DNA from: Gryganskiella cystojenkinii
Lineage: Eukaryota; Mortierellomycota; Mortierellomycetes; Mortierellales; Mortierellaceae
Length of the DNA: 13,710 bases
Direction of reading: 5' to 3'
Assembly: GCA_015852425.1 (NCBI GenBank)
Contig: JAAAIG010000436.1
Coordinates: forward strand, 14,171-27,880
Position 1 is the first letter of the stretch; each line of letters begins with the position of its first letter. Shown here piece by piece: positions 1 through 9,066 of this stretch. Below the pieces are notes generated by a model. It was not told where the DNA came from. It was given only the letters and a program-made list of their open reading frames with translations, and did no database searches. Made by a program: the position numbers and the translations under genes.

Positions 1-16
1 TTTTATGTTGTACTGT

Positions 17-22
17 TTTAAT
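17..22 (-). terminator. Candidate poly(A) signal of the chitin deacetylase gene
   Basis: On the minus strand this reads ATTAAA, a common variant of AATAAA, about 43 nt past the stop codon. A similarly placed ATTAAA lies downstream of the MscL gene. Fungal poly(A) signals are loose, so this is weak support. Confidence 0.3.
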
Positions 23-64
23 TGTGGCAAAAATGCGATAGAAGGAGCGTCGTTTTTTTTCTTC

Positions 65-1607
65 TTAGAAGAGAGCAGCAACAGCAGCTAGGGCAACCAT
101 GAAACCAGCGGCCTTGGACATACTAATACTCGAAGAGGCCGCGGATGAGGACCCACTCTTGCCCGACGAGGTTGTGGGTGAAGCAGAGGAACCCGAGCCG
201 GTTGCGCTCGGGCTGGAAGAGGTCGTGGTCGTGTTTGTGATACCGGCGGCTGTGCCGTTCAAGGTCGCGAGCGTGATGTTCTTTTCTTGGTAAGGATGAG
301 GGTCGTTCATGCAGGCTGAGACTGGCATGGTCTTCCAGGTGGCCTGAAGTTTTGGCAAGTTGGCGATCGCGGCATCGACCGTGTTCGCGTAGAGCTCGTG
401 CTCGAGCGTGATGTGGCCAGTGGTGTCGTTGTGGGCATTTGCGATCCAACCAGCAAAGGCGGCATCGACTTGCGCCATGGTACGGGTACCACCGGGGGCC
501 ATCATCCAATCGTTGGTATCATAATCTGTAGATAAACAAAGGTAAGAAAGAGATTGAGAACAGTACAGTTAGATGGATGGAAAAAGTTTACCCGCTTGGC
601 TTTCAGGGGAACAAACGAAAAGGGAGCAATACAAACAATAGATGAGTGACTTACCCCAGATGACGGAGGTGTATCCCATCTGCCACAAGAGGCCGCGGAT
701 ACGGTTGTCAATGTCACCATAGGGGGGCTGGATAAAATGGCAAACGACACATACAAATTAGAAAACAAATTCTGTTAGTGATTGTTTTTAGCAGACAGGG
801 GCAATGATCACTAATTATTATTTTTTTGTCCAGTTGGACCACAATATTTCCAATCTCGAAACAAATGAGCAGGTGGAAAGGGGGGAGAGGCACCAAGGCA
901 GGGGGGATTATTCTTTCAGTTATTTTTTGTTTGTTGTCACGATTATTTATACTTACTCGGAAGTAGGTCGGGGTGAATCCACAAAGTTCCTTGATGGCCA
1001 TCTCTGTGTACTTGACCTCGGCGACAAACTGTTCATCGGTCAAGGAGGTAGAAGGGTTATGGGACCAAGTGTGGACCGCGATCTGATGACCGGCACCACA
1101 GGCACGACGGGCTGCCTGCCAGTTCTGGATCACATTCGATCCGATATAGAACAGAGTCGCCTTTTGGTTTGTCGTATCCAAGAAATCGTACAGCTGAGCC
1201 GAGAACGTTGTTGGACCATCATCATAGGTCAGACCCCAGACACCGAGAGGGCAGGTAACGAGATCCTTGTTGATACAGTTGGTCGAGGTCCAGTCGCAAG
1301 AGTCGGCGGGAATGCTGCCGGGGTTCGCGGGATCTCCGCTGGCCGTGAAAGGGACCACAGGGAAAACAGGGACCGCTGTCATGTTGATAGCGGCTAACCA
1401 ACCCTTGACGAGATCAGTGTCGGTAGGTGCAATTACGTTTTGGGCTGGGTAGGCACCTGCAAAGGTACCGTTGAAGGGAGGGAGAGGGATGATTGCTGGG
1501 GCGACAGGTGCTCCTGAGGGTGTAGGGGGAGGAGAAGCAGCGGGAGCAGCAGGGACTGCGGCTGCGAAGGTGACCAAGGCTGCAATCAGAGAGATTTTTG
1601 GAAGCAT
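65..1607 (-). CDS. Chitin deacetylase (polysaccharide deacetylase, CE4), GPI-anchored type
   Basis: Predicted to remove N-acetyl groups from chitin at the cell surface, giving chitosan. Three exons read from the right: 1607-957, 727-655 and 525-65; introns 956-728 and 654-526 have GTAAGT donors and CAG acceptors, and the phases join to 394 residues. The first in-frame ATG (1607) has A at -3 and opens a signal peptide (MLPKISLIAALVTFAAA). A Pro/Ala-rich linker follows. The CE4 motifs are all intact: TYDDGP at 127-132 (catalytic base and metal Asp), HTWSH at 179-183 (metal His179/His183), RPPYGD at 217-222 formed across intron 1, DTNDW at 244-248 formed after intron 2, and LEHE at 282-285 with the catalytic His284. 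The C terminus is a Ser/Thr-rich stalk ending in a hydrophobic tail (GFMVALAAVAALF), as in GPI-anchored fungal deacetylases. Several NxT/S sites suggest N-glycosylation. Family assignment is firm; chitin as substrate and the GPI anchor are inferred. Confidence 0.95.
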
Positions 1608-1701
1608 TTTTGGAGGGATTTGCAATGCGTGAATGCGATGTGAAATAAAAGTGGAGAGCTGAAGAGTGGAAAGTAAGACGAGATGATGTATGTCCGCCGA
1701 G

Positions 1702-1708
1702 TTTTATA
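1702..1708 (-). promoter_or_regulatory. Candidate TATA box of the chitin deacetylase gene
   Basis: The minus strand reads TATAAAA, ending 95 nt upstream of the ATG at 1607, a fitting distance for a TATA box with a short leader. Upstream, about 1740-1805, the coding strand is strongly pyrimidine-rich (CT runs), which is common in fungal promoters. A second TATAAAAA lies near 1812-1819. A strong TATA box would suit a highly or conditionally expressed secreted enzyme (inference). Confidence 0.5.
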
Positions 1709-3441
1709 GAGAGAAGTGTCTCGAGTGGAAACAACGCAGCGAAGTGTGAGAAGAGAGACGAAAGAATGAGAGAGAGAGAGAAGAAGGGGGAAAGAAAAGA
1801 GAGCAGAGCCGTTTTTATAAGTAATTGTGGAGGAGGGGAGGGTGTTTGTTCACAGGACGAAAAAGACTCTATTTGACGGGTCAGAGGGACGGAGAAAAAA
1901 ACACAAAAATGATAAAAATACACAAAACAAATCGCGCCCATGCCACCGGCAGTGCACGAGAGAAGAAAAAAAGAGGGGTTCAGGAATCCAGCTCGAACTG
2001 AGATGATGAACACAGGGGGTAAGAAAAATCGAAAAGAGGGGGAAGAGGAAACGCGTAGTGTGCAGGAAAAAAAAATAAAGCCCGGCAAAACTAGTCGTTG
2101 AATATGTATCTTTGAAAATGGGTATGAAGTCAACCCCCGCGTCAAACAAAATGAACAATGATCCGACAGCGACTATCCAGTTTGTCTCGTATTTCATTGA
2201 GCCGGAACTGTGACAAACCATCCCTACCCTGCCGACGCAAAGTAATCCAAAAGAGAACAAGATATGACCCTGTAAGTAAAGAGTGTACAGATCGGCGACC
2301 ATCAAACAAGAAAAGATTTTTGGTGATAGGCGTAGAATGGCTTTCCTTGTGCTTTGCTCATGAAAAAACTCTGAGAGTAAAGCCTTCCTACCACCTTGAA
2401 ATAAACACGCAGATAAGGTGTCTGATGAATAACCGGCCCTAAAGAGAGATCAAACGTCGATTGTCAATTGAGAGCGCCATTTATCGAAACAAAGTTCAAC
2501 ACCCTAAACAACAACCTTGGGCGGAGACACTTTCTGTTGTCTGTCTCGGTGGCACAAAACCGCGCTTGTTTTCCCAATGCAACAACGTCGACAAAAAAAA
2601 TGGCCTCGAGACGACGGACAAAGAAAAGGACAAATTGACACGAGTACTGGAAATAGAACGGCAACATATGAACACTCTTTTACCTTTCAGATTGAACGGG
2701 GCGCCATCTTTCTGTCCCTTCTCTTTGAACTGATTACCCATGACTACGAGAATCTCCGATCTGAATGATCGCCCCCCTAGCCCAACAGAACCAACACAGT
2801 GAAAAGAAAGATATTTATCCAGACCCTCATCATCTACAGATTTTGCGGCATTGCAAGGCTCAGCTCCTGATGGTCTGGCATTTTCATGTCCCAAAATGGA
2901 CAGAGTTATCCTGTTGGACAGAAGCAATGCCACCCATAGGATTTTTTTTGTCCCGCCGCCCATTTTCATGCTATTTTAAGTCTTGTGTGACCGGACTGAG
3001 AAATTTTCTTTTTATTTTTATCTTCCTTGTTTTTGTCTCTCCTTTGTTTGCGCCCCTGGACCTGCCTTCACTTTGCATATTAGTCCCTGCTACTGTACTG
3101 CCTCTTGTCTCAGAGCAGAAACACGACGCGGTCTGTCTTTCACGTTGTCATGGACAACTGTTCACTGCCACATCAGAACTCGTGGTCGCCACCAAGGAAT
3201 TAGACTTGTTGATTCATGTCTTATGTGATTGAAACGCTTGAACCAGACAGAGTACTTTCAGTTTTACTTTTACCACTGGTAGTCTACCTCATCTTTCGCT
3301 ACGATATATTGATGTACTCGTCGGAGACGTGCGAAGGGTTTAGTAAGATTTTTTTTTTTCTTTCACCTGCTCCCACCTCGTTTCATAATAGACACGAGGC
3401 GAACGTTGTTCCGATCCCCGTTTTGGGAGATCTGTGTTCCA

Positions 3442-3491
3442 TCCAACAAAAAAAAAAAAAAAAAATGGACTGTCCAACAAAAAAAAAAAAA
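3442..3491 (+). repeat. Two adjacent TCCAAC + poly(A) units
   Basis: The unit TCCAAC followed by a long A run occurs twice, A18 (3448-3465) and A13 (3479-3491), separated by TGGACTG. It looks like a local duplication with a slipped homopolymer. No coding sequence precedes it that would suggest a retroposed mRNA tail. Confidence 0.6.
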
Positions 3492-3879
3492 GGTGAGCAT
3501 CTACTGCACTCGGCAAATGCGCTCTCAAGGAGAGAGAGCGAGAGAGAGAGGCGACGCCCAAGAACGCGTTGGCCACCTTAGCCCCGGCTCGTTTTTTTGT
3601 TATGCATCGTCATGACAGAGCCTATGGGTTTACTCCGCTCCGGGCCACGCCACGCCCAGTATATGAAAGAGAAACCACGCATTACGGAATGAGAGGGAGA
3701 AGTGAAGTACTTTCTTGTGGACATAGCCCGGACGATTCGCTGGAACCAAAAGCCGGCGCCATATTTGACGTCTGTTCCCCTGATGGCCAATTTCCCGAGT
3801 TTTTTTTGGCTTTTCAATTTTTTGCGCCTCAAAAACCCGAGCACTCAAACATAGGGTAAAATCTGAAAAATCAGGCACA

Positions 3880-3899
3880 TTTTTTTTTTTTTTTTTTTT
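3880..3899. repeat. T20 homopolymer
   Basis: Uninterrupted run of 20 T on the plus strand, about 275 bp past the stop of the FAD monooxygenase gene. It is the longest homopolymer in the window and its length may be affected by sequencing or assembly. Confidence 0.8.
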
Positions 3900-4173
3900 G
3901 GTTGGAGCTCATACTAGTATCACAAAGCTTTGCATCTGTCGACTTTGGTTATCTAGATTAGAATATGCAACGGCGCCAAGAACCAAAATAACGCACACTA
4001 CGATCACTTCCCATCCTGTAAACGTTGCAATATAAATACTGTTCGAATGTGTGATGGTATGATTGTACAAAAGTTCAGAAATAAAGGTATATTGAGAGGG
4101 GATGATCATAGGTATCGTTTCTACGTACCCGCTATCTTCCCCTAGTCTTCGTCCTTCCCCCGTTTACCCCTTC

Positions 4174-6247
4174 TTAGTGCTTAGTAGCAGTCGTAGATGA
4201 GTACACCTTGGCAGCTCTCTGAGGACGGGGCGAGGTACTGCCTCTGTTCGGTACCAGGGGAAGGAAATTTGCCTGAGGACGATCGGACAGTGTCTTTGCA
4301 TCTCCAAAATGTTGGTAAATCTTTGAGATATATCGAACCATCAACTTTCGCATCCAGGAGTCTGTCCAACTTCCGGCACCCGAAATATTTAACGGAGAAG
4401 TAGTAGAGGAAAGGGGAGATGTGGCCGATGATGGAATTTGATGATGACCCGAGCTGACAGGCGAAGAGGGTGGAGACGATGATGACGACGATAAGAGAAC
4501 CTTGTTCACATGGTGACTTAGGTCCATCTGGGCCTTCGCAAATGGTAATCGGTCTGACTGAAACTCTTTGAAAAGCTCGACTACGTGTTCTGGCGAGGTC
4601 GAGGGGAGATCGTGCAACAAATTCGCAAGAATGACGGCATCTTGCATTGCGCTGGCGGCTCCTTGTCCAACATTCGGTAGTAGTCCGTGGCAGGCTATCA
4701 CAGAGAAACAAGATGGAAATGCTGAGTATCGTCTGTTTCTTTCCTCCCTCCCTCCCTCCCTCTTTGTTGTCAAAGCCCTCCGTGATCCACACACGCTATC
4801 ACATGAATATATGATTCTTACCATCACCAATGAGTACCGTTCTACCATGGTGCCAAGTTTCACACAGGAATTCCTCAGATATAGCTCGCGCCACACAATG
4901 ACTTGGAGTCGCATCAATCAGATCTCGAAAGAGACCTCCTATAGGTAGCTTGAGATTTGGATAGTCGTCGGGCAAGGGTCCACCGCTTGAGTGCATTAAC
5001 GTCCAGATCTTTTGTTCGCCCTCCCAACCAACGGGGATTATTGACGAAGCACTGGTCGCGGAAGACGCCCATGAGTTCGAAGATATCGAGGATGGAGTGG
5101 GTGAAAGAGGTCGTTCTGGATCCTGCTCTTGTTGTTGCTGCTGCAGTATTTGATTGTATTGCTCTTTCAACGCGGTCTCGTCCAAGTGCACGTGAACATT
5201 CCAGCATATCCTGTTGCCGGGTACTACAGAGTAGCCGCACTATTGTCCAACATTGAATACAATGAGAATCGCGCGAATATTAACCTTTTTTTTACACGCT
5301 GGGTAAAAGCGATTTTTCTTACTGTAACGTGTTCGCCAACGATAGTATCACATTGACTATCAGTATCGGTCAGTCCACGGTACCGGGACTCATCCAAGGG
5401 ACGTGTGATGCCGACGAGTGAGAAGTGTCCACCAGCTTTCGATTGAATCGTACCGACCTCTTCAGAAATTGTAATCGCAGGAGAGGCCGCAAACAAGGAC
5501 GCGTCATGTCGAGGTAATATCCCCTTCTTGGCCACTTGTTTGAACAGACAGGTTCGAATTCTGGAAAAAGCACCATCGGCTCCGACCAGAATCGCACCCC
5601 GATAGCTAGTATCGTCCGCACATCGAATCTCGGCCGAGTCCTTGTTCTGAGAGAAGGAGACAATCTGTTTTGAAAAATGGACTCGATCCGGGTTCAGTTG
5701 ATCGATCAGAAGAGAGAGGAGCTCTCTTCTTGTAAACACTCTGGAGGCATAACCAGTTCTTGAAGCGAGACAAAAAGAAGGGAAAGCCGAGTCAGGAACT
5801 ATCAAACAACTTGGGCTTTTGCTTCCCGCCACAAACGCATAGCGCCGAGCATTTTTCGAACACCCGTCTGACTTTCAATTTCTCAAACGGTCTTGGCATC
5901 TGGTTTTGTTCACTTTTTTGTTACCTGTCTTTATGATCCACAAGATCTAGCTCCCCTATCCGCTTCAAGTTTTCCTGAACAAGGTGAATTGCTAGAACAG
6001 GCTTCGAGATCTCGTTGACTTTTTCTAAAAGACCGAGCTGTTCAAGCAGAGGGAATATGCTCGGACCAAGGATAATGGCACCTCCTAAGGAAAGACTGTC
6101 AGCCTCGTCTTTTGTTGTTTCTAAAGGTGAGACTTGTGGAGAGCTCTCGAAGAGTTCATAGTCGATCTGGGCCCTGTCCAGAAGGATGGCCAGGGTGACA
6201 CCACCGAGACCGGCACCTGCAATGAGGACCTTGAATGAGGGGGTCAT
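4174..6247 (-). CDS. FAD-dependent monooxygenase (PHBH/UbiH-like, FAD-binding 3 family)
   Basis: Probably a group A flavoprotein monooxygenase using NAD(P)H and O2 on an unknown substrate. Four exons: 6247-5925, 5758-5323, 5239-4822 and 4694-4174; introns of 166, 83 and 127 bp have GTAACA or GTAAGA donors, and the phases join to 565 residues. FAD signatures appear in order: GAGLGG at 11-16 (Rossmann dinucleotide loop) with Glu34 at the end of the second strand, GADGAFSRIR at 167-176 (the DG motif), and GDACHGLLPNVGQGA at 391-405 (the GD motif, ribose binding). Intron 1 restores the family-typical HKDRTGYASRVFTRREL. There is no signal peptide or clear membrane helix. Two low-complexity insertions stand out: a Gln run with Ser/Pro-rich sequence early in exon 3 (about residues 280-320), and a Ser/Pro tract in exon 4 before a conserved-looking tail (RPQANFLPLVPNRG). 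The family is certain; the substrate is not predictable from sequence alone. Confidence 0.92.
4746..4760 (-). repeat. G-quadruplex-type GGGA repeat in intron 3 of the monooxygenase
   Basis: On the transcribed-sense (minus) strand there are four GGG tracts separated by single A residues. They sit inside the 127-bp intron 4821-4695, roughly 60-75 nt from each splice site. One-base loops make this a textbook strong G-quadruplex motif in DNA and pre-mRNA. Confidence 0.8.
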
Positions 6248-6464
6248 TGTGTAAGAGTTGGTTTATGCGATGAGCTTAAAAAAAGTGCTGATGTGAATGG
6301 GATCAGGAATTGAAGTAATAAAACGTTGAATGGAGGGTGACACAATAACAATGAGGGAAGAGAAAGAGAGATTGAGAGAAAGAGTGGAGAGAAGAGCTGA
6401 AGGAAAGAATGAATAAAGACGGTTGGACGGTAGATAAAGAAGGTCAAGGACAGCCAAGAAGACC

Positions 6465-6516
6465 CTGAAAAAAAACGAAAAAAAAAAAAAGAAAAAAAAA
6501 AAGATAGCAACCTTAC
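6465..6516 (-). other. Candidate 5'-UTR intron of the FAD monooxygenase gene
   Basis: A 52-bp segment bounded by GTAAGG and TTTCAG on the minus strand, about 220 bp upstream of the ATG at 6247. The inside is nearly all T, an extreme polypyrimidine tract. No clear branch-point sequence is visible and the length is short for this window (others are 78-229 bp), so this is tentative. Confidence 0.3.
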
Positions 6517-6890
6517 CATGCAAGGAAAGTAGAGTTGCTAACAAACCAACCACATGCACAGAAAACAGAGTTCGTCCACGAGTGAGCCAAGGGAGAGCTT
6601 TCTCTATCCGCCCAACTGGGTGGGCAATTTTGATCTTGATTAGCATGCGCGAATTTTTTCCCTGAGAAAAACGCGCTCTTTTATCTTTGTTCGCCCAGTT
6701 TTCTTCGGAGACCATTACCGAAAAAAGACTCACTTTCCGCACATGATCCGAAGAGAATGAGACAATTTCTTTCCTTCCTTTCATGCGCTCTTATGCAGGA
6801 GCGTAACGTGTCCACTCTTTCTTATCCGCTTGTCTTCATTGTGAGACAGGGTATGGAACGTATAATAGGGGAAAAGGGAACTAGCTGCTT

Positions 6891-6896
6891 TTTAAT
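6891..6896 (-). terminator. Candidate poly(A) signal of the MscL gene
   Basis: The minus strand reads ATTAAA 40 nt downstream of the MscL stop codon. Position fits a fungal poly(A) signal; the motif is short and common. Confidence 0.3.
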
Positions 6897-6935
6897 CAAT
6901 TTTTCTTCTGGATCCTTCATACTCTATTTGTTTGC

Positions 6936-8554
6936 TTAGAACCGATTGAGGTTTGCCTGTTGTGCCTGGTAGTCGTCCCTAAAGGGCGACTCGGCCGCCT
7001 TGACAGAGCTCTTCTCCAAGAGAGCGACCTTGGCACAGGCATCCCAATCCAACCAGGTCGTGCACATGGGGCATCGGACCGCATTGATAGGGACACTCTT
7101 TAAACAATAATCGCACTTCTTCTCGGTCACCTCCGTCTTTGTATTTCTACCCATTTGGTAAACTGAGATGGAGGAGTTTCGTTAGGATTATGCTGGTGAT
7201 CTCAACCCCTTTATAGAATCCAAAGATCGCAAACGCTTACCCTTGACGATGAGGAAGACACATCCAGAGACGATGAAAAAGTTGATGACAGTCTGGACAA
7301 AGTTTCCCCAGTTCCATGTGAGGTTGCCAGCATCCTTGGCGATAAGTCTGGTGGCGTACTATGTTTTTTCCATATCCCCAGGGGAGAAAGATTGAATGAA
7401 TTGTTAGCATGTCTTTTTGCACCATCGAGCCTGCTCATCCAGCAAGATCACAAAGAACGTTGGGTCGCGAGCGCCCACTCCTTACGGTCTTGCCAGCGGG
7501 TTCAGATGCGTTATGTCGGAGGATATAAAAGTTCTCGTCCAAGTTCTTGCCAGAGGCCAAGGCGATGACGGGCGTAATAATATCTGTCACCAAACTCGTT
7601 ACAATCTACGTTGGTAATGAATAAAATGGGGAGAACAACCAAGATGATAAGTCGATTGACGGCCTTGTTACGCTTTAACCATTTCCGTGGCAACGTCAAA
7701 AGCTGGTCCTCTTTTTATTGACTTACAGCAGTGAAGGCAGCACCTGTAAGTTTGGCGTTTAAATAAAAAAATAAAAAAAAGTTAGATTTCTTTCTCATAG
7801 TTTTGTCCATCTGAGCAAAAGCCAAAGCCAAAAAAAAAAAAAAAAGCTCTTGTTTGTGTCCTTCAGCCCAAAGGACAATGTCTCAAGAAAAAATGGAACA
7901 AACGACTTCTTACCGACAACAACAGCAACGGCCAGATCGATAACGTTGCCTCGGTCCATGAACTTGCGATAGTCTGCAAAGAATCCGGTACCGTACTTGA
8001 CTCCAGGCACATTGTTAAGTTTTGATCCTACTGCAGACACACCCTTTTCCACTATAATAGCCGAGAACCGTATTGAAGAAAGGAGCAATTGTGAGTAGTG
8101 GCATTGAGAACAAAAGAGGCGAGAAGCAAAGAATAAAAAAAGACATGATGTGCCAGTCGGTTATCTGGTTATCTCGCCTCTTGCTGTTGTGTCAAAATGA
8201 GCAAAGATTGCCACAGACAAGAAACGTACTATGAGAGTAACCACCCTTGACTGCCTTTGCTCCATGAGTGACGCCGCCAACAACAGCCTGCGTGCCCTGC
8301 GTGATCCCACCGACCACGGCCTTTGCAGGGTTTAGATTTCTCTTTTTGGCCTGCTGTTGTTGGTCTCCAGAGCTGTAAGTGTTGATGTAGTCTTGTTGAT
8401 CATGTTGGCTCTGCTGACTGCCCTGGAGTGGGTGATAATCCTCGGGACGGTAAGAGGACGAAGGAGGGGCGACAGCTCCACCGGCGTGTCCTCGAGACGA
8501 AGCGGACTGGTCGTAGCCGTAGTTGTTATGGGTGTTGTTGTTATAGTTACTCAT
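6936..8554 (-). CDS. mscL: Large-conductance mechanosensitive channel, MscL family, with N- and C-terminal extensions
   Basis: Predicted stretch-gated membrane pore that releases solutes under hypo-osmotic shock. Six exons: 8554-8230, 8051-7914, 7743-7727 (17-nt microexon), 7605-7486, 7358-7241 and 7162-6936; introns 178, 170, 121, 127 and 78 bp; phases join exactly to 314 residues. The channel core begins at about 136: YRKFMDRGNVIDLAVAVVVG (136-155), then AAFTAIVTSLVTDIITPVIA (156-175), matching the bacterial TM1 hallmark RGNVxDLAVGVxxGxAF. TM2 is about 218-239 (GNFVQTVINFFIVSGCVFLI). Bacterial MscL is about 136 residues. Here a 135-residue N-terminal region is added: Asn/Gln/Ser-rich (1-70), then 11-residue repeats (79-122). 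The C-terminal 70 residues hold CDYC at 256-259 and CPMC at 270-273, a likely zinc knuckle. The ATG at 8554 has AAA before it and opens the Asn-rich segment; no signal peptide is seen. Family is certain; cellular membrane (plasma or organelle) is unknown. Confidence 0.93.
8011..8320 (-). repeat. 11-residue repeats in the MscL N-terminal extension
   Basis: Residues 79-122 fall into four consecutive 11-mers in register: AVVGGITQGTQ, AVVGGVTHGAK, AVKGGYSHMEK and GVSAVGSKLNN. The register is kept across the 178-bp intron at 8229-8052, which supports that splice junction. The 11-residue period with small and hydrophobic positions recalls the amphipathic 11/3 helices of synucleins and some LEA proteins, though the GG pairs are unusual for a helix. 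Confidence 0.75.
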
Positions 8555-9066
8555 TTGGGTCAATGAGTTTGTCTTGACGATGCGAATGAGAGATGAGTTG
8601 ATGAAAGATGATTCAAAAAACAAAAAAGAGTGAAGAGAGAAACAAAGCGCCCAGATATGTCTCTGAAATTGTTCCTGTACCTGCGTGTGCCTGGGGTTGG
8701 GCGTGTCTTGGACTTCATTACCTTCCAATCTTTTGATTGGGTGTCGTAGATTGTTGTGCGCCACCACGTCCAACTGAAATAAAAGCTTATTTCTCCTCAT
8801 TTGCCCAACGTTGACCAGAACGAGAGAGGGGCACATTTTTTTTTTTTTTGGAGAGGGAGGGGGATGCAAAAAAGAATTCATCGTCAACATGGCCAATGGT
8901 GCTACCAGGCTCCTTATCGTAACTTTCACTGACCTGTTCAATATATGTGCAACCTCACCGGGTTTCTCATTTTGACTTTTTTTTTATCTGTTTGTTCAAG
9001 AATCTCCTACCAGCACACCATACTGAATGACTGATATGTGAATCAAAAAAATGTATATTTGGGATA
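8555..9066. other. Intergenic stretch: MscL promoter and 3' flank of the upstream gene
   Basis: It contains a CCAAT-type palindrome at 8725-8740 and a T14 run at 8836-8849 on the plus strand, with a pyrimidine-rich leader just before the MscL ATG (8580-8645, coding strand). No further gene, tRNA or repeat was recognised. No AATAAA was found on the minus strand after the stop at 9067. Confidence 0.5.
8725..8740. promoter_or_regulatory. Palindromic double CCAAT box upstream of MscL
   Basis: CCAATC, four T, GATTGG: a perfect 6-bp inverted repeat that places a CCAAT core on each strand, 171-186 bp upstream of the MscL start. In fungi the HAP/NF-Y complex binds CCAAT boxes at such distances. Binding here is inferred. 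Confidence 0.45.

Larger units (their letters stand above)
1608..4173. other. Gene-free stretch of about 2.5 kb
   Basis: It holds the deacetylase promoter at its left end and the 3' flank of the FAD monooxygenase at its right end. Open frames up to about 157 codons occur on both strands (for example 2496-2969 minus, 2765-3232 plus). None shows a recognisable domain, codon pattern or splice partner. Homopolymers lie at 3448-3465 (A18), 3479-3491 (A13) and 3880-3899 (T20), with a GA-rich run near 3529-3551. I found no tRNA B-box, rRNA, transposase motif or terminal inverted repeat. A non-coding RNA or lineage-specific gene cannot be excluded. Confidence 0.6.
6248..6935. other. Intergenic stretch: monooxygenase promoter/leader and MscL 3' flank
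   Basis: The part next to 6247 is pyrimidine-rich on the coding strand (about 6340-6410), a common leader or promoter pattern in fungi. A possible 5'-UTR intron is visible at 6516-6465: donor GTAAGG, then almost pure T (runs of 11 and 13 interrupted by single C), then acceptor CAG. No gene could be recognised on either strand; open frames through here are low-complexity. Confidence 0.5.

Noticed and set aside
804..1397. 197-codon plus-strand frame
   Set aside because: Antisense shadow of exon 1 and intron 1 of the chitin deacetylase; no domain is recognisable and the opposite strand has all catalytic motifs.
2496..2969. 157-codon minus frame, and the overlapping 155-codon plus frame at 2765-3232
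   Set aside because: Composition like random translation, with no conserved motif, no signal peptide and no matching splice partners.
3479..3899. Retroposon bounded by A/T tracts
   Set aside because: No RNA polymerase III boxes, target-site duplication or coding remnant could be seen. The A tract and T tract are in an orientation that could equally be chance homopolymers in an A/T-rich spacer.
3909..4109. 66-codon minus-strand frame with a hydrophobic stretch (WEVIVVCVILVLGAVAYS)
   Set aside because: It lies in the 3' flank of the FAD monooxygenase, after that gene's stop. No donor before the stop joins it in frame, and it has no recognisable family. A tail-anchored micropeptide is possible but unsupported.
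5759..5832. Upstream extension of monooxygenase exon 2 (GSKSPSCLIVPDS...)
   Set aside because: Reading through gives no family match. Splicing at TTCAAG/5758, after a CTGAC branch-like site and pyrimidine tract, joins the exons in phase and restores the expected HKDRTGYASRVF sequence.
8555..8941. In-frame extension upstream of the MscL ATG
   Set aside because: The frame is open, but it would add low-complexity residues from the promoter and leader, including the CCAAT palindrome. The ATG at 8554 has a better context.
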